Shown here piece after piece: positions 23,887 to 33,325 of a stretch of DNA of 64,000 bases; positions within the stretch are counted from its first letter, which is position 1, and each line of letters begins with the position of its first letter. The notes beneath the pieces were generated by a model. That model was given only the letters and a program-made list of their open reading frames with translations, did no database searches and was not told the DNA's origin. A program made the translations under genes and the position numbers. The DNA lies in NCBI RefSeq assembly GCF_018100905.1, contig NZ_JAGJEG010000009.1:1-64000 (forward strand), in the 5' to 3' direction. The DNA comes from Pseudoalteromonas sp. MMG010. GTDB lineage: Bacteria > Pseudomonadota > Gammaproteobacteria > Enterobacterales > Alteromonadaceae.

Positions 23887-25297
23887 ATAATGTAATTAAA
23901 AATTTACTTTGTTTAAGTAACATATTAATACGTGGATTGAATTGGCTTGATACCAACGTATTTTTAGCATGGCTAAACGTTAAAAAACCTTCTTTACCAT
24001 GGTAATGCCCCAAACCAGAGTCCCCAACTCCACCAAACGGTGCATCATCGGCTGTCACTTGGACCAATGCATCATTGATTGCCAAAGTCCCACTAATCGT
24101 TCGTTGCATTATGTTTGCCTGAGCATGTTTATCATCACCGATAATATAAAGCGCGAGTGGGTGTGGGTGTTCATTTACATAAGCGATGGTTTCATCTAGG
24201 TGCTGGTACGTTTTAATGGGTAATATTGGGCCAAATAGCTCTTCTTGCATTAATGCCATATCATCATTTACATTGGTGACTAAATGTAAACCGAGACGAT
24301 GCTTTTGCTCATCTTGCTGATTTTGCTCTAATGGTTTTATTACATTTGCACCTTGTGCTTGTGCTTGCGATAAGTAATTTACTAAACGTTGATAATGTGA
24401 CTGATTTACAATAGAAGTTAAATTTTTACCTTCAACGCCTAACTTGTAATGTTTTTTATAAAGCTCACATAAAGCTTTTATTAATGCACTTTCTTGCTGT
24501 TTAGCAACAAATATATAATCGGGTGCAACACATATTTGACCTGCGTTTGCCATTTTTCCAAATAGAATTATTTTTGCTGCTTTTATAATATCAGCATCTT
24601 TAGTAATAATAACCGGCGACTTACCACCTAGCTCTAACGTTACAGGGGTTAGGTTTTTACTTGCCGCAGCCATAACTAACTTACCGACACCGGTTGACCC
24701 CGTAAATAATAAGTGAGCAAAAGGTAATGACGAAAATGTGCTGGCCACCTCACTCCCCCCTTCAACCACGCAACAATGCTCGGCTAACTCTTGTGAGAAT
24801 AATTGTTTAATAACCTGATTCGTATTAGGTGTAAACTCACTGAGTTTAAGCATCACTCGATTACCCGCGGCAATTGCGGTAATAACAGGCACTAACGCAA
24901 GCTGTATAGGGTAATTCCAAGGTGCAATCACACCGACAACGCCTTTAGGTTGGTATTGCACCATAACCTTAGAAGGCCATAAGCTTAAACCTACTTTACG
25001 GTGGCTTGGTTTTGCCCATTTATTTAATGAGTGGGTGATATGAGTTAAGCTTTGTATGGTTGGCAGAATATCACCTAATGTCGTATCAAATGCACTACGG
25101 TAACCAAAGTCTTTTGATACTGCATTTATAAACGCTTGCTCTAAGGGGATGAGTTGTTTACGCAACAATTTAAGTAACGCAATACGTTTATTTATAGATA
25201 AATAAGGTGTTGATGCAAACGCGATAGATAGTTGTTCAAATTGAACCGATAAAGAACTACTACTTGATTGGAGATGCTCGTTCAAGGCCACACTCAT
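23864..25297 (-). CDS. Aldehyde dehydrogenase, coniferyl-aldehyde dehydrogenase type
   Basis: A 477-aa NAD(P)-dependent aldehyde dehydrogenase. Visible motifs are the cofactor-binding IAPWNYPIQLALVPVITAIAAG (about 121-142), the Gly-rich LLFTGSTGVGKLVM near 196-209, the catalytic Glu in TLELGGKSPVI near 219-229, and the catalytic Cys in ANAGQICVAPDYIF near 250-263. The short length and sequence style match CalB/coniferyl aldehyde dehydrogenases, which also act on aliphatic aldehydes; the substrate here is unknown. It ends with a hydrophobic-basic tail (NMLLKQSKFLITLLKKLYIK) that could associate with membranes. That tail is encoded partly in the terminator stem. Confidence 0.85.
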   Translation of the reverse strand: MSVALNEHLQSSSSSLSVQFEQLSIAFASTPYLSINKRIALLKLLRKQLIPLEQAFINAVSKDFGYRSAFDTTLGDILPTIQSLTHITHSLNKWAKPSHRKVGLSLWPSKVMVQYQPKGVVGVIAPWNYPIQLALVPVITAIAAGNRVMLKLSEFTPNTNQVIKQLFSQELAEHCCVVEGGSEVASTFSSLPFAHLLFTGSTGVGKLVMAAASKNLTPVTLELGGKSPVIITKDADIIKAAKIILFGKMANAGQICVAPDYIFVAKQQESALIKALCELYKKHYKLGVEGKNLTSIVNQSHYQRLVNYLSQAQAQGANVIKPLEQNQQDEQKHRLGLHLVTNVNDDMALMQEELFGPILPIKTYQHLDETIAYVNEHPHPLALYIIGDDKHAQANIMQRTISGTLAINDALVQVTADDAPFGGVGDSGLGHYHGKEGFLTFSHAKNTLVSSQFNPRINMLLKQSKFLITLLKKLYIK

Positions 25298-25423
25298 AGA
25301 CTTATTAAGTTAATTTGTACCGACTATAACCTTGTTGTATTAAACGAGCAATTTTTTCTAGGCAGCTTTGCACTGCCTAATTTGTAAAACGATACGTGTT
25401 TAACCTCAATTAAGTCAATACCG

Positions 25424-25687
25424 TTAACTTACTGCGGGCTTTGTATTGTGCTTAAAATACTTATATAAACCAATTAATGATGCGGCGATCCAAAAAATTT
25501 CAATCACAAAGCTTGCTAAATTAAAGTTATAACAAAGGCTAATTAATAACAAAATAGCGCCTGTTAAATTCATCATGTTATATAACAAACTGGTTGGCAA
25601 CGCTTTGCCTAGTTGCAGTAAAAAAAATGAACCAACAACTAAAAATGTACCCGCCATACCTATTACATCAAACAATAGTGCAATCAC
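25424..25687 (-). CDS. CBU_0592-like small membrane protein
   Basis: An 87-aa protein with three membrane segments (ALLFDVIGMAGTFLVVGSFF, then NMMNLTGAILLLISLCYNF, then FVIEIFWIAASLIGLYKYF). The pattern D-x-x-G-x-x-G...N-x-x-G...E-x-x-W is that of the widespread CBU_0592 family, whose function is unknown. The frame is open to 25789, but the GTG at 25687 has AAAAAGGA 7 bases upstream and matches the family's usual N-terminus. Confidence 0.7.
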   Translation of the reverse strand: MIALLFDVIGMAGTFLVVGSFFLLQLGKALPTSLLYNMMNLTGAILLLISLCYNFNLASFVIEIFWIAASLIGLYKYFKHNTKPAVS

Positions 25688-25845
25688 ACAACTATCCTTT
25701 TTCCACTTAAAATACCCACACGACTGGCCCAATCCATGGGAAGGGTTACTTTCATTCATTGAAACAGCAAAACCGGGGGATTTTAACAATGTTATGGGTT
25801 AATCACAGGCCAAATGTCCTACTTTGAAAGCTAATAATAAATAAA

Positions 25846-26097
25846 CTATTTAACCGTTAGTTTACCACCAATTATTTTATACGCCGGTGTTCCTTTTATC
25901 ATCGCAAAGCGAGAAAAAACCTGTTGGCAGTGCGGGCATTCGTGGGGTGTTGTTGTGTGATCATCAACGATGCGCTCTTTAAAGCATTTTACCAGTGCGC
26001 CCGTCCCGCCTTTTCTATATTTTAAAAGTAGCGTTTTGCAACGAGAGCAAAATATATTCACGGTTTTGCTGGGGCCTTTTTTATTGGGTTTAGCCAT
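25846..26097 (-). CDS. Small zinc-ribbon protein
   Basis: An 83-aa basic protein with two CxxC pairs (FCSRCKTLL near residues 17-20 and CPHCQQVF near 54-57), enough for one zinc ribbon. A Lys-rich N-terminus MAKPNKKGPSKT and a Gly/Lys-rich tail could bind nucleic acid. It is 30 bp from the CheY-like gene upstream on the same strand and may be co-transcribed. The family is conserved in marine gammaproteobacteria as far as remembered, with no assigned function. Confidence 0.65.
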   Translation of the reverse strand: MAKPNKKGPSKTVNIFCSRCKTLLLKYRKGGTGALVKCFKERIVDDHTTTPHECPHCQQVFSRFAMIKGTPAYKIIGGKLTVK

Positions 26098-26127
26098 TAT
26101 CTCCTCATTTTATTAAAATTATTGTAT

Positions 26128-26508
26128 TTATGGTGATATATCACTAAAGAAAAAACGACTTAACTGAGAGTTTAATACATTCATATTAAAAGGTTTTACA
26201 ATAAAGCCCGAGACTTTTGCTTTAATAATTTTTTTTATAGCACTGGCCTGATCTTCGCAAGTAACCATAATGACCGGAGTGCTGCTAAGACGTTGATCTT
26301 TTCTAATATTATTAAGTAAATCAATCCCATTCATTTTAGGCATATAAAGATCGGTGATCACTAAATCAACATGTTGGGTACGCAATAAACTCAGCGCTTG
26401 TAAACCATCCGTCGCTTCAATGACATCTTTGTAGCCTAGTGATCGCAACATATTAATTAAAACATGCCGCATAAGAGGCATATCATCAACAACTAATATT
26501 TTCGACAA
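26128..26508 (-). CDS. Stand-alone CheY-like response regulator
   Basis: A 126-aa receiver domain with no output domain. The acidic pair Asp8/Asp9, phosphoacceptor Asp53 (VITDLYMPKMNG), Thr83 (VIMVTCED) and Lys105 (FIVKPFN) are all present, so phosphorylation is expected. Single-domain regulators act on a motor, an anti-sigma cascade or another kinase. No histidine kinase or chemotaxis gene is close, so its partner is elsewhere. Confidence 0.9.
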   Translation of the reverse strand: MSKILVVDDMPLMRHVLINMLRSLGYKDVIEATDGLQALSLLRTQHVDLVITDLYMPKMNGIDLLNNIRKDQRLSSTPVIMVTCEDQASAIKKIIKAKVSGFIVKPFNMNVLNSQLSRFFFSDISP

Positions 26509-26527
26509 TGTTGCCTACTCTCCTATG

Positions 26528-26932
26528 TTATGGCCAAATCCCAATGATCAAACCCATTAATGTATATTGTAAAATATAAAAACCACTATTAACTAAAAAT
26601 AACTTAAGCGGGCGCTGCTCAAAAATATAGCTTACACCACACGAGGTGCTCACCCAACATAAGCCAATAATAAACCCTGCAAAACTAGATTGACCAATAG
26701 ACATGTCGGGGGTAATAAATAATGACAAAACAATAGCTATAATTTGCACTAAAAAGAAACTACCACCAAATATCCATCGGGCTTTACTCGATTTAAGATC
26801 AAGCTCAGTTAAGCCACTACTTTCCATCCATACCCGACGAAATAGCCAAGGCGAATACCATATCCAACCAACAGTAAAAGAAGACAACGCGGCGATAAAT
26901 GCGGCAAAAAAATCAACTTCAGCTAAATTCAT
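26528..26932 (-). CDS. DUF1761 membrane protein
   Basis: A 134-aa protein with four membrane segments. The N-terminus is MNLAEVDFFAAFIAALSSF, followed by VGWIWYSPWLFRRVWMESSG, which is the hallmark of DUF1761. Function is unknown. The frame extends 21 codons upstream, but the ATG at 26932 has TAGG nearby and matches the family start. It lies 19 bp upstream of the CheY-like gene on the same strand, so it may lead that small operon. Confidence 0.75.
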   Translation of the reverse strand: MNLAEVDFFAAFIAALSSFTVGWIWYSPWLFRRVWMESSGLTELDLKSSKARWIFGGSFFLVQIIAIVLSLFITPDMSIGQSSFAGFIIGLCWVSTSCGVSYIFEQRPLKLFLVNSGFYILQYTLMGLIIGIWP

Positions 26933-27064
26933 ATTACAGCCTAAAGTTTGAGAAGATACCCTCAGGTTAGTTAAAAATCCCCGAATCAGCAACACTCAAA
27001 CAACAGTTATAGGTAACCTTTAAACAAAGTCATAATAAAAGCTGCACTTATTGATCACAGTGAA

Positions 27065-27526
27065 TTAAAATTCACCACAGCTTGCATGTGTTAAAGTGAT
27101 TAAATCGTGAGGACTTAATGCTATTTCTAACCCTCTCCTGCCGGCACTGACATAAATAGTATCAAAATTATGTGCGCTGTTGTGAATATAGGTTTTTAGT
27201 GTGCGTTTTTGCCCAAGTGGGCTCACTCCCCCTAAAATGTACCCTGTGCTGGCTTGTACTTTTTTTACATCAGCCATCATTACTTTTTTACAACCGCACA
27301 ACTTGGCTAACTGTTTAACGTTAACCTGCTGGCTTACCGGCGTTAATGCAGCAATTAAAGTCTTATCATTACACTCTAAAACCAAGGTTTTAAATACCTG
27401 CGGAGCATTGAGCTTAAGCTTATCAACCGCCTCTAACCCAAACTGAGTATTATTACTGTCGTGTTCATAACTGAGTACGTTATACGTAACCTTGCTTTTG
27501 ATTAATGCATTGATAGCGGGTGTCAT
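27065..27526 (-). CDS. ybaK: YbaK/EbsC-type Cys-tRNA(Pro) deacylase
   Basis: A 153-aa editing enzyme that removes cysteine wrongly attached to tRNA-Pro. Family features are VFKTLVLECNDKTLIAALTP (about 41-60, with the catalytic Lys in FKTL), then LCGCKKVMMADVKKVQASTGYILGGVSPLG (about 76-105), which holds the GGVSPLG substrate loop. The length is close to E. coli YbaK (159 aa). It is a single gene followed by the dnaJ terminator on the other side. Confidence 0.9.
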   Translation of the reverse strand: MTPAINALIKSKVTYNVLSYEHDSNNTQFGLEAVDKLKLNAPQVFKTLVLECNDKTLIAALTPVSQQVNVKQLAKLCGCKKVMMADVKKVQASTGYILGGVSPLGQKRTLKTYIHNSAHNFDTIYVSAGRRGLEIALSPHDLITLTHASCGEF

Positions 27527-27581
27527 AATTTATCCCTGGCCATTGTCTTGGTAGGCTTAATTTGATGAGTTATTATTAACA

Positions 27582-27613
27582 AAAAAAACGGCGCTATAAA
27601 AGCGCCGTTTTTT
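27582..27613. terminator. Terminator after dnaJ
   Basis: A 13-bp perfect stem (AAAAAACGGCGCT / AGCGCCGTTTTTT) with loop ATAAA lies just past the dnaJ stop. It is symmetrical, so works both ways. Confidence 0.9.
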
Positions 27614-27627
27614 ATTTTTAACTAATT

Positions 27628-28770
27628 TTATTTAGTTAAATCATCAAAAAACTTTTTAACACCATCAAAGAAGCCTTGCTCTTTTGGACGGTTTTTCGAA
27701 CTGTCTTTACCCATACTTTCGTCAAGCTCTTTTAATAATTCACGTTGACGTTCGTTAAGGTTAACTGGCGTTTCAATCACGACTTTACAAATCAAGTCGC
27801 CTTGTGCACCACTGCGTACCGATTTAACACCTTTGCCACGCATACGGAACATTTTTCCAGTTTGTGTTTCTGAAGGTATTTTTAATTTGGCACGACCATC
27901 GAGTGTCGGTACTTCTATTTCGCCACCTAAACCTGCTGTGGTGAAGCTAATTGGTACCTCACAGTATAAGTTGTTCGCTTCTCGCACAAAAATATCATGC
28001 TCGCGTACAGATACTTGTACGTATAAATCACCCGCTGGTGCACCGTGTGCGCCCGCTTCACCTTCACCAGTTAAACGAATACGATCACCGGTATCAACGC
28101 CTGCTGGAATTTTAACTGATAATGTTTTCGTTTTTTCAACACGGCCTTGACCATGACACTTATTACACGGATCAGAAATAATTTGCCCTTGCCCCTGACA
28201 CGTTGGACACGTTTGCTGTACAGCAAAAAAACCTTGACGCATTTGTACTTGGCCTGCGCCATGACAGGTTGTACAGGTTTTTGGTTTAGAGCCGGCTTTA
28301 GCACCCGAACCGTCACAAGGTTTACAACTTACCCATGTTGGTACTTTAATTTCAACTTCTTTACCACGTACCGCTTCTTCTAAGCTTAGGTCCATGTTGT
28401 AGCGTAAGTCAGAGCCACGTTGCTGACGAGATTGACGACGACCGCCGCCTCCGCCACCAAAAATGTCACCGAATACGTCACCAAAAATATCACCAAAATC
28501 GCCTTGACCGCCACCAAAGCCGCCATGACCACCGCCACCGCCTTGTTCAAAAGCAGCATGGCCGTATTGGTCATACATTTGACGTTTTTGATCGTCTGTT
28601 AAAATTTCGTAAGCTTCTTTTACTTCTTTAAACTTAGCTTCTAAGTCTTTATCACCTGCGGTACGATCTGGATGATATTTCATCGCTAAGCGTTTATACG
28701 CTTTTTTTATGTCTCTTTCGCTGGCATCTTTGCTTACGCCGAGAACTTCGTAATAATCGCGTTTTGACAT
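27628..28770 (-). CDS. dnaJ: Chaperone DnaJ (Hsp40)
   Basis: A 380-aa co-chaperone that delivers unfolded protein to DnaK and stimulates its ATPase. The J-domain starts [20 protein letters not shown] and has the essential HPD (MKYHPDRT, near residue 32-34). A Gly-rich linker ([20 protein letters not shown]) follows. Four CxxCxGxG zinc repeats span about 140-205, ending in CNKCHGQGR. The beta-sandwich client domains and C-terminal dimer region follow. The frame is open to 28842, but the family start is the ATG at 28770. It is downstream of dnaK in the same operon, across a hairpin. Confidence 0.97.
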   Translation of the reverse strand: MSKRDYYEVLGVSKDASERDIKKAYKRLAMKYHPDRTAGDKDLEAKFKEVKEAYEILTDDQKRQMYDQYGHAAFEQGGGGGHGGFGGGQGDFGDIFGDVFGDIFGGGGGGRRQSRQQRGSDLRYNMDLSLEEAVRGKEVEIKVPTWVSCKPCDGSGAKAGSKPKTCTTCHGAGQVQMRQGFFAVQQTCPTCQGQGQIISDPCNKCHGQGRVEKTKTLSVKIPAGVDTGDRIRLTGEGEAGAHGAPAGDLYVQVSVREHDIFVREANNLYCEVPISFTTAGLGGEIEVPTLDGRAKLKIPSETQTGKMFRMRGKGVKSVRSGAQGDLICKVVIETPVNLNERQRELLKELDESMGKDSSKNRPKEQGFFDGVKKFFDDLTK

Positions 28771-28858
28771 ATCTATCACACTACTCTTTATTTCTTGCAG
28801 CATTGCTGCGGGATAAACCGATAAATCGTATCGATTTACCATCTAATTTACATGCAAA

Positions 28859-28887
28859 AGGCGCGACAAGCTGTAGCCTGCGCGCCT
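28859..28887 (-). terminator. Hairpin between dnaK and dnaJ
   Basis: A 7-bp GC-rich stem (AGGCGCG / CGCGCCT) with a 15-base loop, followed by TTTT on the - strand, lies in the 189-bp gap. It could be a weak terminator or processing site that lowers dnaJ relative to dnaK. Confidence 0.5.
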
Positions 28888-28959
28888 CAATAGTCCATCC
28901 TAACCTAAACATTTAATTAAATCATATTGTTTTTGGTTAGTAAGAAGTAAATTCAACAA

Positions 28960-30882
28960 TTACTTATCGTCTTTTACTTCTTCAAACTCAGCATCAACTA
29001 CGTCGTCATCTTGCTTAGCTGACTGTTGTTGTGCTTGCTCGCCAGCTTCTGCGCCGCCTTGTTGAGCTTTAGCTTGTGCAATTTCCATAAGCTTTTGAGA
29101 CTTTTCAGCAAGTGCTTGCGTTTTAGCTTCAATTTCAGCTTTATCATCGCTCTTAATCGCCGCTTCTAAATCAACAACTGCCGCTTCGATTGCTTCTTTG
29201 TCTTCGCTTGGTAATGCATCGCCCGCTTCTTCAACTTGCTTGCGAGTACCATGTACCATTGCATCAGCTTGGTTACGAACAGCAACTAGCTCTTCAAACT
29301 TTTTATCTTCTTCAGCATTTGCTTCTGCGTCACGTACCATTTTTTCTACTTCTTCGTCACTTAGACCTGAAGAAGCTTGGATAGTGATTTTTTGCTCTTT
29401 ACCTGTATCTTTATCTTTTGCTGATACATGTAAGATACCATCAGCATCTACATCAAATGTTACTTCGATTTGTGGTGTACCACGTTGCGCTGGACGAATA
29501 CCTTCTAGGTTAAATTGGCCTAGAGATTTGTTGTCGCTTGAACGCTTACGCTCACCTTGTAATACGTGAATAGTTACCGCAGATTGATTATCTTCTGCTG
29601 TTGAGAAAGTTTGCGATTTCTTAGTTGGAATCGTTGTGTTTTTCTCAATAAGTGCTGTCATTACAGAACCCATTGTCTCAATACCTAGCGATAATGGAGA
29701 AACGTCTAGTAATAATACATCTTTAACATCACCTGCTAGTACACCACCTTGAATCGCTGCGCCAACGGCAACCGCTTCATCAGGGTTTACATCTTTACGA
29801 GGCTCTTTACCAAAAAACTCTGTTACTGTTTTTTGTACTAAAGGCATACGTGTTTGGCCACCAACAAGGATAATGTCGTTGATGTCGCTTACTGATAAAT
29901 CAGCATCAGCAAGTGCACGTTTTAAAGGCTCAATTGATTTAATCACTAAATCTTCAACTAATGACTCAAGCTTCGCACGAGTAAGCTTAACGTTCATGTG
30001 CTTAGGACCTGTTGCATCAGCAGTTACATACGGAAGGTTTACTTCTGTAGATTGTGCAGATGATAATTCAATCTTCGCTTTTTCAGCCGCTTCTTTAACA
30101 CGCTGCATAGCAAGTGGATCGTTTTGTAGGTCAATGCCTTGGTCTTTCTTAAATTCAGCGACTAGGTAGTTGATTACACGGTTATCGAAATCTTCACCAC
30201 CTAAGTGCGTGTCGCCGTTTGTAGCTAATACTTCAAATGTGTGCTCGCCTTCAACTTCATCAATTTCAATGATTGATAAATCGAAAGTACCACCACCTAA
30301 GTCGTATACTGCAACGATGTTTTCGCCTTTGTTTTTGTCCATACCGTAAGCAAGTGCTGCTGCAGTAGGCTCATTAATAATACGTTTAACTTCAAGACCT
30401 GCGATACGACCCGCATCTTTTGTTGCTTGACGTTGTGAATCGTTAAAGTAAGCCGGTACTGTAATTACAGCTTCAGTTACTTCTTCACCTAAGAAGTCTT
30501 CTGCTGTTTTTTTCATTTTTTTCAGTACTTCAGCAGAAATTTGAGGAGCTGCGCGTTTTTCACCGCCTGCTTCAACCCATGCATCGCCGTTATCAGCTTT
30601 AATGATATTAAATGGCATAATACCAATATCACGTTGTACTTCTTCGTCTTCAAAACGACGACCAATTAAACGCTTAATTGCAAATAAAGTGTTTGTTGGG
30701 TTAGTAACCGCTTGACGTTTAGCAGGCTGACCTACTAAAGTTTCACCGTCTTGCGTGTAAGCAATAATAGACGGGGTTGTGCGATCGCCTTCCGCATTTT
30801 CAATAACACGTGCTTTGTCACCATCAAGTACTGCAACACAAGAGTTTGTAGTACCTAAATCGATTCCTATAATTTTACCCAT
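28960..30882 (-). CDS. dnaK: Chaperone DnaK (Hsp70)
   Basis: A 640-aa ATP-driven chaperone. The ATPase domain begins [17 protein letters not shown] and contains [13 protein letters not shown] (near 193-205) and the connecting linker [15 protein letters not shown] (about 388-402). The substrate domain follows, and the C-terminus ends [15 protein letters not shown], the DnaK signature used for GrpE/DnaJ contacts. It is full length. GrpE is not in the window. Expression should rise on heat shock through the sigma32-like promoter at 30930-30958. Confidence 0.98.
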   Translation of the reverse strand: MGKIIGIDLGTTNSCVAVLDGDKARVIENAEGDRTTPSIIAYTQDGETLVGQPAKRQAVTNPTNTLFAIKRLIGRRFEDEEVQRDIGIMPFNIIKADNGDAWVEAGGEKRAAPQISAEVLKKMKKTAEDFLGEEVTEAVITVPAYFNDSQRQATKDAGRIAGLEVKRIINEPTAAALAYGMDKNKGENIVAVYDLGGGTFDLSIIEIDEVEGEHTFEVLATNGDTHLGGEDFDNRVINYLVAEFKKDQGIDLQNDPLAMQRVKEAAEKAKIELSSAQSTEVNLPYVTADATGPKHMNVKLTRAKLESLVEDLVIKSIEPLKRALADADLSVSDINDIILVGGQTRMPLVQKTVTEFFGKEPRKDVNPDEAVAVGAAIQGGVLAGDVKDVLLLDVSPLSLGIETMGSVMTALIEKNTTIPTKKSQTFSTAEDNQSAVTIHVLQGERKRSSDNKSLGQFNLEGIRPAQRGTPQIEVTFDVDADGILHVSAKDKDTGKEQKITIQASSGLSDEEVEKMVRDAEANAEEDKKFEELVAVRNQADAMVHGTRKQVEEAGDALPSEDKEAIEAAVVDLEAAIKSDDKAEIEAKTQALAEKSQKLMEIAQAKAQQGGAEAGEQAQQQSAKQDDDVVDAEFEEVKDDK

Positions 30883-30929
30883 GAATCTTCTCCAACTTCT
30901 AAATTCGTTAATACGTTCGTTGACTTAGT

Positions 30930-30958
30930 TAATAGGGATGCAACAAACTTAATTCAAC
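30930..30958 (-). promoter_or_regulatory. Sigma32 (heat-shock)-like promoter of dnaK
   Basis: On the - strand GTTGAA (30953-30958) is followed, after 15 bases, by CCCTATTA (30930-30937). The sigma32 consensus is CTTGAA-N13-17-CCCCATTT/A, so both boxes and spacing fit. The transcript would begin about 40 bases before the ATG. Confidence 0.7.
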
Positions 30959-31139
30959 TGTAAAAACAAAAAAAATTTCACTTTTTTGCATTTTTTTTTG
31001 AAATACCCTTATAAAAAGTAAGGAAAGGCTTTTTTTTGTTCATTTTCTCTCTTTTAAACAACTGGTCTGACAAGATGGCCTGTGTTATAAATTACCAAAC
31101 TATTTATAACCTCATTCAGGTTAAATAAGGATTTTAACT

Positions 31140-31955
31140 ATGCATTTTGATCAATTGCTTCAAAAAGCGCATAACATTGCGACTTTATCAGACTCGGTAT
31201 CTAACAAAAAAACCATGACCTTTCCGAATAATTGGTGCCAAGGTCGCACAGCCTTTGGTGGGCTTTCGGCCGCATTACTTTTTCAAGCAATGCGAAAATT
31301 TATTACCGATGAACGACGCTTATTATCTATTAGCACCAATTTTGTTGGTCCACTTATCGCTGAAATTGAGTTCTCGTTATCTGTAGAAATTTTAAGAGAA
31401 GGTAAAAGCGCCACTCAGCTAGTTGCAAAAGCGATACAAAATGATCAAGTGTGTGTCATTGTCCAAGCTTGTTTTGCAAAAGACAGGGAGTCATCAATAT
31501 CTGTTGACGTTTCAAAGACCATGGGCTTATCGAAGATTAATGAAAATCACACACTCCCTTTTGACAAAGCAACCATGCCCGCATTCTTTCAGCATATCGA
31601 TTTATGCCCTCAACAAGGGGGGTTGCCTTTTACGGGGGCATTAACTTCGCATTTAGGGGGGTGGATGCGTTTAAAAGAATCCCCAGCACATATCACTGAA
31701 GCACACATAATCGCGTTAACCGATGCGTGGCCGCCCACATTATTACAAATGTTTAAACAAAGCGCCCCTGCAAGTAGTATGTCGTGGTATGTTGAGTTTG
31801 TACAAATGCCTAAGCTAACGCCTGGAGAATGGTTGGGGTTTGAAGCGATTACCCATCAAGCAAAACAGGGATATGGCTTAGAAGATGGATGTATATGGTC
31901 ACAATCGGGCGAGTTAATTGCTTTAACAAGACAAACCGTAGCGCTTTTTGCTTAA
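31140..31955 (+). CDS. Acyl-CoA thioesterase family (double hotdog) protein
   Basis: A 271-aa protein of the TesB-like thioesterase superfamily. Two hotdog modules are visible. The first has NNWCQGRTAFGGLSAALLFQ (residues about 29-48), with the Gly-Gly helix start. The second contains HLGGWMRLKESPAHITEAHIIALTDAW, including the Asp-Ala-Trp typical of this group. It would hydrolyse acyl-CoA to free fatty acid and CoA. It is single-gene, on the strand opposite dnaK. The exact substrate is not visible. Confidence 0.8.
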   Translation: MHFDQLLQKAHNIATLSDSVSNKKTMTFPNNWCQGRTAFGGLSAALLFQAMRKFITDERRLLSISTNFVGPLIAEIEFSLSVEILREGKSATQLVAKAIQNDQVCVIVQACFAKDRESSISVDVSKTMGLSKINENHTLPFDKATMPAFFQHIDLCPQQGGLPFTGALTSHLGGWMRLKESPAHITEAHIIALTDAWPPTLLQMFKQSAPASSMSWYVEFVQMPKLTPGEWLGFEAITHQAKQGYGLEDGCIWSQSGELIALTRQTVALFA

Positions 31956-32095
31956 TAACCCTTTTTATTAGGCTGTAACTAAATTGTATACAGTCTAATG
32001 AATCCCCTCTTCCTTAATTTTCAGCCCTGACAAATTTGTATTTACTGTCTTTTTATAGCAATATTCTTAAATCTTTTATTTGGTAGGTAATTATA

Positions 32096-33325
32096 TTGCA
32101 AACTGTTTGCCCTAGTTGCGACTTAGTGATCGACATTCCTCGTATTGTCGCAAAGCAAATTGCAGTATGCCCTCATTGTCAGCATACGCTTTGCCATGCA
32201 AATATAAACTTTGACCGCCGTGTTATCGCATTGAGCTTAAGCGCAATTATTATGCTTTTAAGCAGTATGTTTTACCCCTTTATTTCGTTTAGTAGTAATG
32301 GCATTACTCAAACAATTACCCTACCCGATGCAGCACGTATTTTATTTAATTACGATAGCCAATTGCTTGGTCTGTTTATTGATTTAAGCATTTTAGCACT
32401 GCCCCTATATTTATTAGTGGCTTTGATACCATTACATTTAGGTATTTTAAATATATTACCCAAACCCATTGCTAGACGTTTTTTAAAAAGTACTTTAGCA
32501 CTCGAACCGTGGATCATGTCTGAAATATTTTTAATCGGTGTGTTGGTCAGTATGGTTAAAATTATGTCGTTAGCCGAGATAGAGTTTGGTATTAGTTTCT
32601 TTGCTTATGTCTTTTTTGTGATTTTATATATTACTGCTTTAGCACATTTAAATCGAGAGCGGTTATGGTCGCAAATAAAGCCAAACCAACGTGTTGTAAC
32701 GATTAACAAAGCGATACGCGCGATTGACGAAAATATTAGGTCGTGTCGCGTGTGTCATCAATTATGCAGTGGAGATACCTGCACGCGGTGCTTAAGTAAA
32801 ACATTTGTCCGCCATCCCAATAGCGTACAAAAAGCCGCTGCGTGGTTAATTACATCGTTACTTTGTTATATTCCGGCAAATTTATTACCTATTATGCATA
32901 CAACTACTTTGGGCGATGAAACTCCCTCAACCCTTATTGGTGGTGTTTTATTGCTTTATAAAGCAGGCTCGTATCCTATTGCTGGCATTATATTTTTAGC
33001 CAGTGTGGTGGTCCCTTTAGCAAAAGCCTTAGTCCTTAGCTTTTTATGTATAATGGTGGCAAAGCCTGCAAATAGACATACCAAACGCTATACAAAAATT
33101 TATCAACTCACTGAATTTATTGGTAAATGGTCTATGATAGATGTGTTTGTAGTGGCTATTTTGGTGGCTTTAGTACAGTTGGGTAATTTAATGTCGGTGA
33201 CCCCCGGCCTTGGCATCGTTTTTTTTACTATTATGGTTATATGTCAAATGATGGCAGCACATGCATTCGACCCACGCCTATTGTGGGATAAACCAAAACA
33301 AAAAGAGAAAATAAATAATGACTGA
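32096..33325 (+). CDS. pqiA: PqiA inner-membrane protein
   Basis: A 409-aa protein with two repeats, each a zinc-ribbon-like CxxC pair followed by four membrane segments. The first has VCPSCD...CPHCQHT (residues about 4-25) and the second CRVCHQLCSGDTCTRC (near 216-231). This is PqiA/YebS, part of the Pqi system for lipid movement between membranes in the cell envelope. The start is a TTG with AGG nearby; the family N-terminus agrees. pqiB overlaps by 8 bp. Confidence 0.92.
   Translation: MQTVCPSCDLVIDIPRIVAKQIAVCPHCQHTLCHANINFDRRVIALSLSAIIMLLSSMFYPFISFSSNGITQTITLPDAARILFNYDSQLLGLFIDLSILALPLYLLVALIPLHLGILNILPKPIARRFLKSTLALEPWIMSEIFLIGVLVSMVKIMSLAEIEFGISFFAYVFFVILYITALAHLNRERLWSQIKPNQRVVTINKAIRAIDENIRSCRVCHQLCSGDTCTRCLSKTFVRHPNSVQKAAAWLITSLLCYIPANLLPIMHTTTLGDETPSTLIGGVLLLYKAGSYPIAGIIFLASVVVPLAKALVLSFLCIMVAKPANRHTKRYTKIYQLTEFIGKWSMIDVFVVAILVALVQLGNLMSVTPGLGIVFFTIMVICQMMAAHAFDPRLLWDKPKQKEKINND

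Noticed and set aside
27833-28602. Several open frames opposite dnaJ
   Set aside because: They are shadows of the dnaJ frame, rich in residues expected from reverse complement of Gly-rich codons.
29190-30169. Frames opposite dnaK
   Set aside because: Mirror of a highly conserved gene with strong codon bias; no start signals.
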